64,000 nucleotides of DNA from Boesenbergia rotunda (Eukaryota; Streptophyta; Magnoliopsida; Zingiberales; Zingiberaceae). The stretch lies in assembly GCA_024364735.1 (NCBI GenBank), contig JAGFNQ010001128.1, positions 124,668 to 188,667 on the forward strand, given 5' to 3'. The translations under genes and the position numbers were made by a program. Every line of letters starts with the position of its first letter. Position 1 is the first letter of the stretch. The notes beneath the pieces were generated by a model. The model saw only the letters and a program-made list of their open reading frames with translations, was not told the DNA's origin and searched no databases. Below are positions 9,579 through 21,906 of the stretch, piece by piece.

Positions 9579-11819
9579 TGTTAGTGATATGAGAGAAGTG
9601 TCCTAAGGCAATCGCCTTATGATAAATGAATATTCACTATTTGAGTATACATGTTTGTGTATTTGATTGAGATCTTAAACTCATTTACTGAATGTCCGTA
9701 ATATAATTCACAGCATGAGAGAATTTGTGATGAATTCACAACTAGTGATTATCTCTACATGTGCAATTGTGAAGTATTGAAATTGTCCCTAGTCGATGAA
9801 TTGATAAATACGAACACTATCAATTCTGTTGAGACTAGCATGGGTTATTCTCTAATCAGCTGATTCTCACTGGCTGGTGACATTGAGATGTCCGGAGATA
9901 AACATGAATGCTAGTTAAGGGAACTAGTTCATTGGAGTGACTGGCTGTAAAACATCATATGGTAGTCTACATATAGATATGTCAGTGAAGTTCTTACTGC
10001 AGCTTAAGTGCGATGTTCCTTTGACTTGCGGTGTTCAAGTCATCTTGGTCATGGAGACTTATACTTTGACATTTTAAGCAAGCATCTTTAAGGAGGTGTG
10101 GACCCAGGATGATTGGGTATAAGCCGAAGTGCCCGAAGATGTTTGAACAGCCTACAAAGGATTCACCACTCCTTGCGAGGAGATGTATACCCGAGGCCTA
10201 TCGTCAGATTGTTACTCGAAGCCTCTGGCCAGAGCATGACATGTTCAGAGTATGAATCTCTTAAATACATGAGAGTAATTAGAATCCGTAGGACGAGAAA
10301 ACGTTACTTAGGCTAGGTGTGACGTAGTCAGCCTAGTGGGGACTGACACACATAGACCATGTCCTGAACCAAGTGGATATAAGATGGTGAAGGGAATGGG
10401 GCATGATTCATTATAGCTGCTGAAGGGTTTCAGAATTGTTTCTGAGGTCAACCGTTGATCTTCCCATTAATTGGGGATCATGATGTACTACTAGGTGCCA
10501 CTCATGATCGTTCAATAATTGATTAATTATAGACGGCCAACATAAATCGAAAGCCTATTTAGTCACACGCACTACAAGTAATCCGAGGGATTTAAAACGA
10601 GTTGAAAATTGGATTTTCCAATCAAGAGAGATTAGGTTTGGTTGAGCCAAACGATAAGTTGAATCTGAATTTTTCAGAGACGCATCGGAAGCGTAAAATG
10701 GCTAAGTCTTTTGAAGACTTAATAGATGAATTAAATAAGTTTAATTCATTGGAGCTTGGCTTGGATGGGCCGGCCAAAGAAGGCCTCCATCCTCTTTGCT
10801 TGGCCGGCCACAACAAAGGGAGAGAACCAAGTTTTTTGGTTCAATTTATAAAATAAACCAAGTGTGGTTTGTTTTATAAAATTATGGATGATATAAATTT
10901 TTATATAATAAACCAAGGTTTGGTTTATTTTTCATGGAAATTAAAATGAACCATGGATTGGTTTATTTTATAAAATCAATCATGGATTGATTTACCATGA
11001 TAAGGAAATTTATTCCATAGGAGAGAAGATTTTTATCATGAATTAAAATATGATTTTAACCATGATATAAAATCAAACTTGGCATGATGGAATAAGTTAT
11101 TCCATATTTGAGAGGCTTGATGGTTGAGAGGCCACTATATAAAGGACCAAAGGCAAGGCTTGGGTGATAATCGAAGAGATGAAGGCATAGGCTCTCTCCC
11201 TCTCTTTCTCTCCTTCTCTTCTCCCCTTCTTGCCGTGCGCCAACCAGCCCCAAGAAGGAGCACCAGCCGGCCGCCCCTGCCCTTTCCCTGCCGACCACCA
11301 CCTGCTGTCGGAGAAGGAAGCTCCGGCCATCTCATGGCCGGAAGAAGGTGCTGCCAGAATTAGAGTTTGCCGCAAGGATCTTTTTGCCGCAAGCCTCTTC
11401 TTTTGCTTCGCCGGAATTTTGATTCCGGCCATCCTTTTGTGTTTAGTCTTCCGACTTCTCTCTTGGTTTTTCTCGTCGCGTTCTCGGAGAATCTAGTAGT
11501 TCTCGAGAACACGAAACTCGTGGCTTTGCGAAGTCATCCCAAAGATACTCGGCGTGGACGTGAATAGAGGCGGAGCTTCCAAGGGACGCTTACGGTTGGA
11601 TCTCGTCCCTTCCTTCGAGTTACGCGAGGCAATACGTAAATTAGTTTATGTTTCTGCAAAATTTCAAATATATGATCATGTCTACACAAGATAAACTTGC
11701 ATGCTTAAATGTGTGGTTAAATGATTTAGAGAAATTATTTATGCTAAACCTTCCGCTGCACGTAATTAATTTTGAAATTACGAACCCGCATCCATGTCAA
11801 CAAGCACCCAGTCCCAACA
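9579..11819 (+). repeat. 5' LTR of the copia element
   Basis: It is 2241 bp, TG...CA, ending CAGTCCCAACA directly before the primer site. It matches the 3' LTR at 18135-20140 from 9814 onward, with scattered substitutions. A TATA-like box (actatataaagga, about 11133) and a CT-rich leader lie in the last 700 bases. ORFs on both strands at 11056-11567 recur wherever this LTR is copied and are not proteins. Confidence 0.9.
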
Positions 11820-14800
11820 GTGGTATCAGAGCCGAGGTTTGTGTTCGACATAATCATATAATTATTTTGCGGAAAGCTTTATCATGATCTCAATTTTGGA
11901 AAATTTTCAATTATGGAAACTTTCCAATTATGGTAAATTTTCGATTTAAGAATTTCAAAGTTTGGAAATCCTCATGAAATTTCGCAAACTTTTGAAATAT
12001 CTCTGTTTCTGAAATTTTATGATAATTGTGAAAACATTCCATTTTTGGAAACTTTTTAATTTTGGAAATTTCCTATTTTGGAAATTTTCCAATTTTGGAA
12101 AAACGTAAGTTTTCTTTGTACCAAAAACTTACAATTATTCTGAAAACCTTTTATTTTTTGGAAACTTTCCATTTATGGAAAGCTCGCAATTTTGAGTACT
12201 TTCATTCAAGAAAGTCTAGACAAATTATGGGAATATTAATTGGCATTTAAATTTATAATTGAAAATTAAATTATTTACAAAAATTTTTATTTTGGATTGA
12301 GCCTCGGGGAGTCGTCCAATTTAAAGTTAGTTGTTATAATTAAATTTCCTAAATTGAATTTAAATTGTCAAATATTTAATTTGGATTGAGCCTCGGGGAG
12401 ACATCCAAATTAAGTTATTGATATTAATTTTCCATAAATAAAATATGTGATCAAATCTTGGAGATTTTTGAGGTGATTCTCAAACGATAATTTCCTTATT
12501 TGATTTATGAGGTGATGCTCTTACATATTATTGTCTCCAAAATTAATTAGGAAAATTATTTCCTATAGAGTATATTTTCTTAAATAAGATTTTCATGAAA
12601 ATAATATGTGGTTGAATTAAGGGAATCTGTCTCTTAATTTAATAAGATTTGATTTAGAGAAATCAAAGTCTTAAACATATTATTTCCGAAATTGATTATG
12701 ATAATTCAGGAAATTGTTTCCCAAAACAATTCCTTGAATAAAGTATGAAATTAGAATTAGGAAATTCGGTTCCTAATTCAATTAATGAGACTTGATAAAT
12801 TAAGTCACATACATACTTTATTAAGGAAATCGTTAGAACATGACATAATTATATATCATAAATGTGCATAAAAGAAAAGGATGAGACCCAAAACCCCTTA
12901 ACAAAATATTAAGGCCAACACCTTCCATTAATATGGTTAGAACGGNTTTGCTTGGCCGGCCACAACAAAGGGAGAGAACCGCAAGTTTTTTGGTTCAATT
13001 TATAAAATAAACCAAGTGTGGTTTGTTTTATAAAATTATGGATGATATAAATTTTTATATAATAAACCAAGGTTTGGTTTATTTTTCATGGAAATTAAAA
13101 TGAACCATGGATTGGTTTATTTTATAAAATCAATCATGGATTGATTTACCATGAATAAGGAAATTTATTCCATAGGAGAAGAAGATTTTTATCATGAATT
13201 AAAATATGATTTTAACCATGATAAAAATCAAACTTGGCATGATGGGAATAAGTTATTCCCATATTTGAGAGGCTTGATGGTTGAGAGGCCACTATATAAA
13301 GGACCAAAGGCAAGGCTTGGGTGATAATCGAAGAGATGAAGGCATAGGCTCTCTCCCTCTCTTTCTCTCCTTCTCTTCTCCCCTTCTTGCCGTGCGCCAA
13401 CCAGCCCCAAGAAGGAGCACCAGCCGGCCGCCCCTGCCCTTTCCTGCCGACCACCACCTGCTGTCGGAGAAGGAGCTCCGGCCATCTCATGGCCGGAAGA
13501 AAGGTGCTGCCAGAATTAGAGTTTGCCGCAAGGATCTTTTTGCCGCAAGCCTCTTCTTTTGCTTCGCCGGAATTTTGATTCCGGGCCATCCTTTTGTGTT
13601 TAGTCTTCCCGACTTCTCTCTTGTTTTTCTCGTCGCGTTCTCGGAGAATCTAGTAGTTCTCGAGAACACGAAACTCGTGGCTTTGCGAAGTCATCCCAAA
13701 GATACTCGGCGTGGACGTGAATAGAGGCGGAGCTTCCAAGGGACGCTTACGGTTGGATCTCGTCCCTTCCTTCGAGTTACGCGAGGCAATACGTAAATTA
13801 GTTTATGTTTCTGCAAAATTTCAAATATATGATCATGTCTACACAAGATAAACTTGCATGCTTAAATGTGTGGTTAAATGATTTAGAGAAATTATTTATG
13901 CTAAACCTTCCGCTGCACGTAATTAATTTTGAAATTACGAACCCGCATCCATGTCAACAAGCACCCAGTCCCAACAGTGGTATCAGAGCCGAGGTTTGTG
14001 TTCGACATAATCATATAATTATTTTGCGGAAAGCTTTATCATGATCTCAATTTTGGAAAATTTTCAATTATGGAAACTTTCCAATTATGGTAAATTTTCG
14101 ATTTAAGAATTTCAAAGTTTGGAAATCCTCATGAAATTTCGCAAACTTTTGAAATATCTCTGTTTCTGAAATTTTATGATAATTGTGAAAACATTCCATT
14201 TTTGGAAACTTTTTAATTTTGGAAATTTCCTATTTTGGAAATTTTCCAATTTTGGAAAAACGTAAGTTTTCTTTGTACCAAAAACTTACAATTATTCTGA
14301 AAACCTTTTATTTTTGGAAACTTTCCATTTATGGAAAGCTCGCAATTTTGAGTACTTTCATTCAAGAAAGTCTAGACAAATTATGGGAATATTAATTGGC
14401 ATTTAAATTTATAATTGAAAATTAAATTATTTACAAAAATTTTTATTTTGGATTGAGCCTCGGGGAGTCGTCCAATTTAAAGTTAGTTGTTATAATTAAA
14501 TTTCCTAAATTGAATTTAAATTGTCAAATATTTAATTTGGATTGAGCCTCGGGGAGACATCCAAATTAAGTTATTGATATTAATTTTCCATAAATAAAAT
14601 ATGTGATCAAATCTTGGAGATTTTTGAGGTGATTCTCAAACGATAATTTCCTTATTTGATTTATGAGGTGATGCTCTTACATATTATTGTCTCCAAAATT
14701 AATTAGGAAAATTATTTCCTATAGAGTATATTTTCTTAAATAAGATTTTCATGAAAATAATATGTGGTTGAATTAAGGGAATCTGTCTCTTAATTTAATA

Positions 14801-15102
14801 AGATTTGATTTAGAGAAATCAAAGTCTTAAACATATTATTTCCGAAATTGATTATGATAATTCAGGAAATTGTTTCCCAAAACAATTCCTTGAATAAAGT
14901 ATGAAATTAGAATTAGGAAATTCGGTTCCTAATTCAATTAATGAGACTTGATAAATTAAGTCACATACATACTTTATTAAGGAAATCGTTAGAACATGAC
15001 ATAATTATATATCATAAATGTGCATAAAAGAAAAGGATGAGACCCAAAACCCCTTACAAAATATTAAGGCCAAGACCTTCCATTAATATGGTTAGAATCG
15101 GA
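10795..15102 (+). repeat. 2.15-kb direct duplication joined by a single N (12946)
   Basis: Bases 10795-12945 (LTR end, primer site, 5' UTR) are repeated at 12947-15102, with one N between them. The copies differ almost only by one-base insertions or deletions, many in homopolymers (such as ttccg/ttcccg and attttttgg/atttttgg). The first copy stops exactly at the N and the second runs on into the real internal region. This is what two overlapping contigs joined without merging look like. A true tandem duplication is possible but less likely. Confidence 0.85.
11820..11837 (+). other. Primer binding site, initiator tRNA-Met type
   Basis: TGGTATCAGAGCCGAGG starts at 11821, one base after the LTR end. 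TGGTATCAGAGC is the complement of the 3' end of plant initiator tRNA-Met and is the usual copia primer site. The second assembled copy is at 13978. Confidence 0.9.
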
Positions 15103-15716
15103 GTTTTGTTTCTCGTTTGGGTTGATGGACACATCCATGCCCGGCTTGAACCTCAACATGTTCAAACCATGGAATTAGTTTATGATTAATATAGTTGGAG
15201 TCAGAGGTCAATCCTTAGTTTTGGTTGTTGGACACATCCAAGCCTGACTAAACGGTTGAATAAGCTCCAACCATATTAAAACTATTTCTTGATTAATGGG
15301 TCAGCCTTAAGCTTGGAGCATCGATTTGTTGTGCCACAGCCAAGGTCGATGTAAAGAGAGGTGTAGTTGGGTGCTATGTATATTGTTGCATACTTGTTAA
15401 TGAATTAACAACCCAATGATTTATGCAAACATTCAATTAGTTGATAGCATAATGTGATAGTTACATATGTAAAATATGTAATCGGTATAATTACCTACCT
15501 TCATAGCTAAGAATAACTTGATGGACTCTAGCCATGATTGTTCTTATCTATGGTTGGATATCAACCTATTTGGAGATGTTCCTACGATCTCCCGAATTGA
15601 TAAAAAGGGTTATTCAATTCGAAAAATAAATAGGATTTAATTAATGTATATTGATGCATTCTTTATCATTCTCATCACATAACCTCAATTTGTATTTCTA
15701 GGATAATCACCTGATC

Positions 15717-18134
15717 ATGTATTCTCTAAATTTGCGTTCCATTTTGGACACCAATAAGCTGACTGGGCCAAACTTCATGGACTGGCTTCGAAACCTAAGG
15801 ATAGTCCTCAAGGCAGAAAAGCTTGCTTATGTCCTTGAAGAACAACTTCCCAACCATCCTCCTGAAGATGCAACTCCAGACCAGTTAGTGGCCTATCAGA
15901 AACATGTGGCCGATTCTGAACTTGCGAGTTGCATCATGCTGACTGCTATGGTACCTGAGCTACAAAAGCAGCATGAGCATATGGATGCTCATACCATCGT
16001 CTTCCATCTTCATGAGCTGTTTGACGAGTAGGCGAGATCCGAAAGGTTTGAGGTCTCCAGACTCCTCTTCATCTCTAAGATGCAGGAAGGCACTTCTGTT
16101 TCACAGTTTATGTTGAAGATGTTGGGGTACATTGAGCGACTAGGCACACTCGGATTTGCAATGGATCACGAACTAAGTATTGACTTAATTCTGCATTGTT
16201 TGCCCAAGAGTTACTCACAGTTTGTGATGAACTATCGGATGAACAAACTGGAGACTACCATTCCTGAGTTGCTTAACCTGCTGAAGACTGTAGAGCCTTC
16301 TGTAAAGCAGGATCAGAAGACGGTACTGTTAGTTGGTTCCTCAAAGAAAGGCTCTAAGAGGAAGCCCAAAGAACAAAATAAGGGAAGGAAGAAAAAGTCC
16401 AAAAAGATTGAAAAGGCACCAAAAGGCACTTGCCATCACTGCGGCAAGGAGGGCCACTAGCAAAGAAACTGCAAGGTTTATCTTGAGTCCTTGAAGAAGA
16501 AGGCATCTGATGCCCCATCCTCTTCAGGTATCTTCATTATTGAATGTCACTCTATTTCCTCGGACACCTGGGTACTTGATACTGGGTGTAGCTCACATAT
16601 ATGTAATGACATACAGGGGCTAAGGAATAGAAGAAGACTCGTCAAGGGAGAAGCGAATTTGCGAGTTGGAAATAGAGCAAAGATTGCTGCTGTTGCCATC
16701 GGAATATATTTGCTAAAGCTCCCTACTAGACTTGTCTTAGAATTGGATAATTGTTATTTTGTACCTTCGTTAATAAAGAACATTGTATCTATTTCATGCT
16801 TGAATGAAAAGGGTTATCATTTAACTTTTAGTAACAATTGTTGTTACATAACTTTAAATGGTGTTCTTTATGGGACCGGAACTTTATGCAATGGTATCTA
16901 CACGTTAGATTTATCCGGTGACGTTTTCAATATCGAAGTTAGCAACAAACATGCTCGAATAGATAATCAAATAGACTCATACATGTGGCATTGTCGTCTT
17001 GGCCATGTAAGTAAGAAACGCATGACCAAATTACACCGATGTGGAATTCTGGAATCATTTGAACCCGGTTCATTTGATACATGCGAATCATGCTTAAAAG
17101 GCAAGATGACCAAATTACCCTTTTTCGAAAAAGGTAAACCAGTGGGAGAATTGCTTGGTCTAATACATACTGATGTATGTGGACCAATGTCAACTCTTGC
17201 ACAAGGAGGCTATAGCTACTTCATTACCTTATCGATGATCACTCACGATTCGGGTATGTGTTCTTAATGAAACACAAATCTGAAGCTTTTGAGAAATTCA
17301 AAGAGTTCAGAAGTGAAGTAGAGAAACAGCTTGGCAAAAGTATTAAGATACTTCGATCCGATCGGGGTGGTGAATACTTAAGTCAAGAGTTTCAAGATTA
17401 TCTTAGGGACAATGGGATATTGTCTCAATGGACTCCGCCATATACACCACAGCATAATGGTGTATCTGAGAGGCGTAACCGAACCTTGATGGACATGGTT
17501 AGATCTATGATGAATCATGCAACTCTTCCAAAATCCTTTTGGGGCTATGCGCTTAAGACAGCTGTTTACTTACTAAACAGAGTCCCGACCAAGGTAGTCT
17601 CTACTACTCCATATGAGACGTGGAATAGTAAGAAACCTCATTTATCTCACCTAAAGATATGGGGTTGTCCTGCTTATGTAAAGCGGACTATATCAAACAA
17701 ATTGGATGCTAAGTCTGATAAATATCTATTTATTGGATACCCTAAGGAAACGAAGGGTTACCAATTCTATTATCCCTTGGAACAAAAGGTGTTTGTTTCA
17801 AGGCATGCTGTATTTCTAGAAAAAGAATTTCTTTTACAAGAAAACAGTGGGAGTAGCATTGAACTTGAAGAAGTTCAAGAAACTCCAATAGACATTACAG
17901 AGACACCTAGTCTAGACCCACAACCAATAACTCATAATGATGAGCTATCAGTTGAACCTAAAACAACACCACTTCTTCGTAGGTCTGATAGGACACACAA
18001 TATTCCAGAGAGATACAGATTTCTCATAAGTGAATCGAACGACGTGTTACTCATTAACGATGACGAACCTATCAGTTATGAAGATGTTCTGAAAAATTCA
18101 GAAAGGGATAAATGGCTTGAAGCCATGAAGTCGG
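15717..18134 (+). pseudogene. Copia gag-protease-integrase, broken and truncated
   Basis: The reading starts at ATG 15717 with a copia gag N-terminus (LTGPNFMDWLRNLRIVL). A stop at 16029-16031 stands where CAG would continue the frame (ARSERFE follows). A second stop at 16458-16460 replaces Trp inside the zinc knuckle CHHCGKEGH-n4-C. The same frame goes on to protease (VLDTGCSSHICND, near 16573), the HHCC region (MWHCRLGH, CESCLKGK) and the first integrase Asp (IHTDVCG). One T is missing near 17231 and the frame changes; SDRGGEY and NGVSERRNRTL supply the other catalytic acids. The coding ends at KWLEAMKSD, fused to the 3' LTR. Both stops are C-to-T or G-to-A transitions. The lineage is not assigned. 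Confidence 0.85.
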
Positions 18135-20140
18135 ACACTATCAATTCTGTTGAGACTAGCATGGGTTATTCTCTAATCAGCTGATTCTCACTAGCTGGTG
18201 ACATTGAGATGTCTGGAGATAAACATGAATGCTAGTTAAGGGAACTAGTTCATTGGAGTGACTGGCTGTAAAACTTCATATGGTAGTCTACATATAGATA
18301 TGTCAGTGAAGTTCTTATTGCAGCTTAAGTGCGATGTTCCTTTGACTTGCGGTGTTCAAGTCATCTTGGTCATGGAGACTTATACTTTGACATCTTAAGC
18401 AAGCATCTCTAAGGAGGTGTGGACCCAGGATGATTGGGTATAAGCCGAAGTGTCCGAAGATGTTTGAACAGCCTACAAAGGATTCACCACTCCTTGCAAG
18501 GAGATGTATACCCGAGGTCTATCGTCGGATTGTTACTCGAAGCCTCTGGCTAGAGCATGACATGTTCAGAGTATGAATCTCTTAAATACATGAGAGTAAT
18601 TAGAATCCGTAGGACGAGAAAACGTTACTTGGGCTAAGTGTGACGTAATCAGCCTAGTGGGGACTGACACACATAGACCATGTCCTGAACCAAGTGGGTA
18701 TAAGATGATGAAGGGAATGGGGCACGATTCATTATAGCTGCTGAAGGGTTTCAGAATTGTTTCTGAGGTCAACCGTTGATCTTTCGATTAATTGGGGATC
18801 ATGATGTACTACTAGGTGCCACTCATGATCGTTCTATAATTAATTAATTATAGACGGCCAACATAAATCGAAAGCCTATTTAGTCACATGCACTACGAGT
18901 AATCCGAGGGATTTAAAACGAGTTGAAAATTGGATTTTCCAATCAAGAGAGATTAGGTTTGGTTGAGCCAAACGATAAGTCGAATCTGAATTTTTCAGAG
19001 ACGCATCGGAAGCGTAAAATGGTTAAGTCTTTTAAAGATTTAATAGATGAATTAAATAAGTTTAATTCATTGGGGCTTGGCTTGGATGGGCCGGCCAAAG
19101 AGGGCCTCCATCCTCTTTGCTTGGCCGGCCACAACAAAGGGAGAGAACCAAGTTTTTTGGTTCAATTTATAAAATAAACCAAGTGTAGTTTGTTTTATAA
19201 AATTATGGATGATATAAATTTTTATATAATAAACCAAGGTTTGGTTTATTTTTCATGGAAATTAAAATGAACCATGGATTGGTTTATTTTATAAAATCAA
19301 TCATGGATTGATTTACCATGATAAGGAAATTTATTCCATAGGAGAGAAGATTTTTATCATGAATTAAAATATGATTTTAACCATGATATAAAATCAAACT
19401 TGGCATGATGGAATAAGTTATTCCATATTTGAGATGCTTGATGGTTGAGAGGCCACTATATAAAGGACACAAGGCAAGGCTTGGGTGATAATCGAAGAGA
19501 TGAAGGCATAGGCTCTCTCCCTCTCTTTCTCTCCTTCTCTTCTCCCCTTCTTGCCGTGCGCCAACCAGCCCCAAGAAGGAGCACCAGCCGGCTGCCCCTG
19601 TCCTTTCCCTGCCGACCACCACCTGCTGACGGAGAAGGAAGCTCCGGCCATCTCTTGGCCGGAAGAAGGTGCTGCCGGAATTAGAGTTTGCCGCAAGGAT
19701 CTTTTTGCCGCAAGCCTCTTCTTTTGCTTCGCCGGAATTTTGATTCCGGCCATCCTTTTGTGGTTAGTCATCCGACTTCTCTCTTGGTTTTTCTCGTCGC
19801 GTTCTCAGAGAATCTAGTAGTTCTCGAGAACACGAAACTCGTGGCTTCGCGAAGTTATCCCAAAGATACTCGGCGTGGACGCGAATAGAGGCGGAGCTTC
19901 CAAGGGACGCTTACGGTTGGATCTCATCCCTTCCTTCGAGTTACGCGAGGTAATACGTAAATTAGTTTATGTTTCTGCAAAATTTCAAATATATGATCAT
20001 GTCTACACAAGATAAACTTGCATGCTTAGATGTGTGGTTAAATGATTTAGAGAAATTATTTATGCTAAACCTTCTGCTGCACGTAATTAATTTTGAAATT
20101 ACGAACCTGCATCCATGTCAACATGCACCCGGTCCCAACA
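18135..20140 (+). repeat. 3' LTR of the copia element, 5'-truncated
   Basis: It is 2006 bp, matching the 5' LTR from 9814 to its end. The first 235 bases and the polypurine tract are missing. At the junction the pol sequence 'gtcggacac' meets the LTR sequence 'cgaacac', so only 'acac' is shared. It ends CGGTCCCAACA before the AACTT target-site copy. Confidence 0.88.
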
Positions 20141-20145
20141 AACTT

Positions 20146-20930
20146 TCCTCAGAATTTTGAAGAATGGCAAAGTTATGTCAATAGACCTGGAGATGAACTG
20201 GGACAGATCTGTAATTCTGTCATTAAGTCGTTGTACATCTTTGAAATTGCGAGAGGATGACATATTGAGGATAGCTTGCACTTTCTCAGAATTAGCCTCA
20301 ATTCCTCTCTCGGTGACCTTGTACCCAAGGAACCAACCATTTTTCACCCTAAACAAACATTTGGCGGGGTTTAGTTTCAGTCTATTGACCCTCAAGGTAG
20401 CGAATGTCTCCTCAAGATTGGCTATCATGTCCTTCCCCTTTTCCGTCTTGACTAGGATATCATCCACATACACCTCAATATTCCTTCCGATCTGGTGGAA
20501 GAAGACTTTATCCATCATCTGCTGATAGGTTGCCCCTGCATTATGCAACCTAAATGGCATGACATTGTAGCAGTAAGTGTCATTTGTCGTAACAAAACTG
20601 ACTTTCTCTTGGTCTTCCCGAGCAAGGGGAACCTGGTGGTACCCCTGATATGCATTCAACATTGAAATAAACTCACAGCCGAAAGTCGAATCTACCAGCT
20701 GTTCAATGCAATGCGAGGCAAGGGGTAACGGTCTTTAGGGCAGACTTTATTTAAATCACGAAAATCAATACAAACTTGCTATTTACCCCTAGGCTTAGGG
20801 ACTAGTACAACATTCGCTAGCCAGGTCAGAAATTGAACTTCTAGGATATGCCCGGCCTTCAACAACTTTGCGACCTCCTCCCTAATTATCTTGTCTTGCT
20901 CTGGTGCAAAGTGTCTTTGCCTCTGCTTCA
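20146..20930 (-). pseudogene. Gypsy reverse transcriptase, 5' part
   Basis: On the minus strand 20662-20146 reads a gypsy RT: LNAYQGYHQVPL, VMPFRLHNAGATYQQMMD, then the catalytic VYVDDILVKT (YVDD), NPAKCLFRV and LPFFKILRK. It stops at the copia insertion and resumes at 9578. The N-terminal motifs upstream (about 20930-20663) are interrupted by frame changes. It would copy element RNA to cDNA. Confidence 0.87.
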
Positions 20931-20934
20931 CCGG

Positions 20935-21906
20935 TCAGGCTCCTGGAGTGATATGCAACTGATGTGTGACCAAGGCAGGAGGGACTCCTTTGATTTCTTC
21001 GGTAGCCCATGCAAATACATCCTGATGGTTCCCCAAGCAGTGGATCAACTGACTTCTAAGTTCTGGCATAAGATCAGCAGCAATTCTCATGATTCCTCTA
21101 GCCTGTTGAGGATGAATTTGTACTTCTTCACTCTCGACCTCCCGATGTTCCTCTTTGGCTCCTTCCTTTTCCCGGGGATTGGCCAGGTCGATTTGCAAAG
21201 TTTCGTGAGTCCTCGGGTTCTTGCGGACTTCTGTCCTAACTTTCCCACTATAGCACCGCTGGGAAGCTAGTTGGTTTCCATTGACTTCAGTCACTCACTC
21301 TCCTACCAGAAATTTAATCTTCTGGTGGTACATTGAGACCACCGCTTAAAATAAGCTGAGCGTCGGTCTCCCCAGAATAACATTATAGGACGACGGGGCA
21401 TTTACGATCATTAAGGGAGTCCTCTTTGTCCTCTGTAGAGTTTCATCCCCCGGCGATAGGGACAATGAGATCTGTCCTATCGGCTGTACTTGGTATCCGG
21501 TGAAGCCGAAGAGCGGAGTGGAGACAGGATGCAACTCATCCTCGTTGACTTGTATCTGGTCTAGCATCGCCTTGTACATGATGTTGACGGAGCTACCTGT
21601 ATCCACAATGATGCGTTTAACCTCGTAATTAGCTATTCGGGCGAGAATTACCAGTGCATCTTCATGAGGGGCTTCCACGTCCTCTAAATCATCAGGGCTG
21701 AAGGAGATAACAGGGCCCTGACGCTTCTCCTTGTCCGTCCCAATGGCATAATTTTCTAGCCGGTGGGAATGGGCTTTCCTTGCCCGATGAGAGTCTCCTC
21801 CAGTCGGACCTCCTGAGATTACTCCCACATAGCCCGATGGAGATCTGCGAGCAGGAGTTTTGCCTTTCTTGGGATCCCTTTCAAGGGAGATAAACTGGTG
21901 GGGCAC
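20935..21906 (-). pseudogene. Gypsy protease and protease-RT linker
   Basis: The 186-residue frame at 21906-21346 contains the aspartic protease motif IIVDTGSSVNIMYK with the active D-T-G, then the flap-like region before VILGRPTL. The next frame (21294-20935) holds the linker typical of Tat-type pol (GNHQDVFAWATEEIKGVPPALVTHQL). A stop and frame change separate them near 21300-21345. Confidence 0.82.

Larger units (their letters stand above)
9579..20140 (+). mobile_element. Ty1/copia LTR retrotransposon, internally deleted
   Basis: The element is bounded by TGTTAGTGATATG at 9579 and ...CGGTCCCAACA at 20140, with the 5-bp duplication AACTT on both sides (9574-9578, 20141-20145). Removing it restores the gypsy RT frame. 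It has a full 5' LTR (9579-11819), an initiator-tRNA-Met-type primer site, a long 5' UTR, gag, zinc knuckle, protease and integrase. At 18134 integrase/pol jumps straight into the 3' LTR, so RT, RNase H, polypurine tract and the first ~235 bases of that LTR are gone. A 2.15-kb stretch appears twice around an N at 12946 and is probably an assembly duplicate, so the true length is likely about 8.4 kb. Confidence 0.88.

Noticed and set aside
11056..11567. Overlapping ORFs of 66-147 codons on both strands, found again at 13212-13724 and 19377-19888
   Set aside because: They lie in the CT-rich leader part of one LTR and recur only because the LTR is repeated; frames are not kept between copies.
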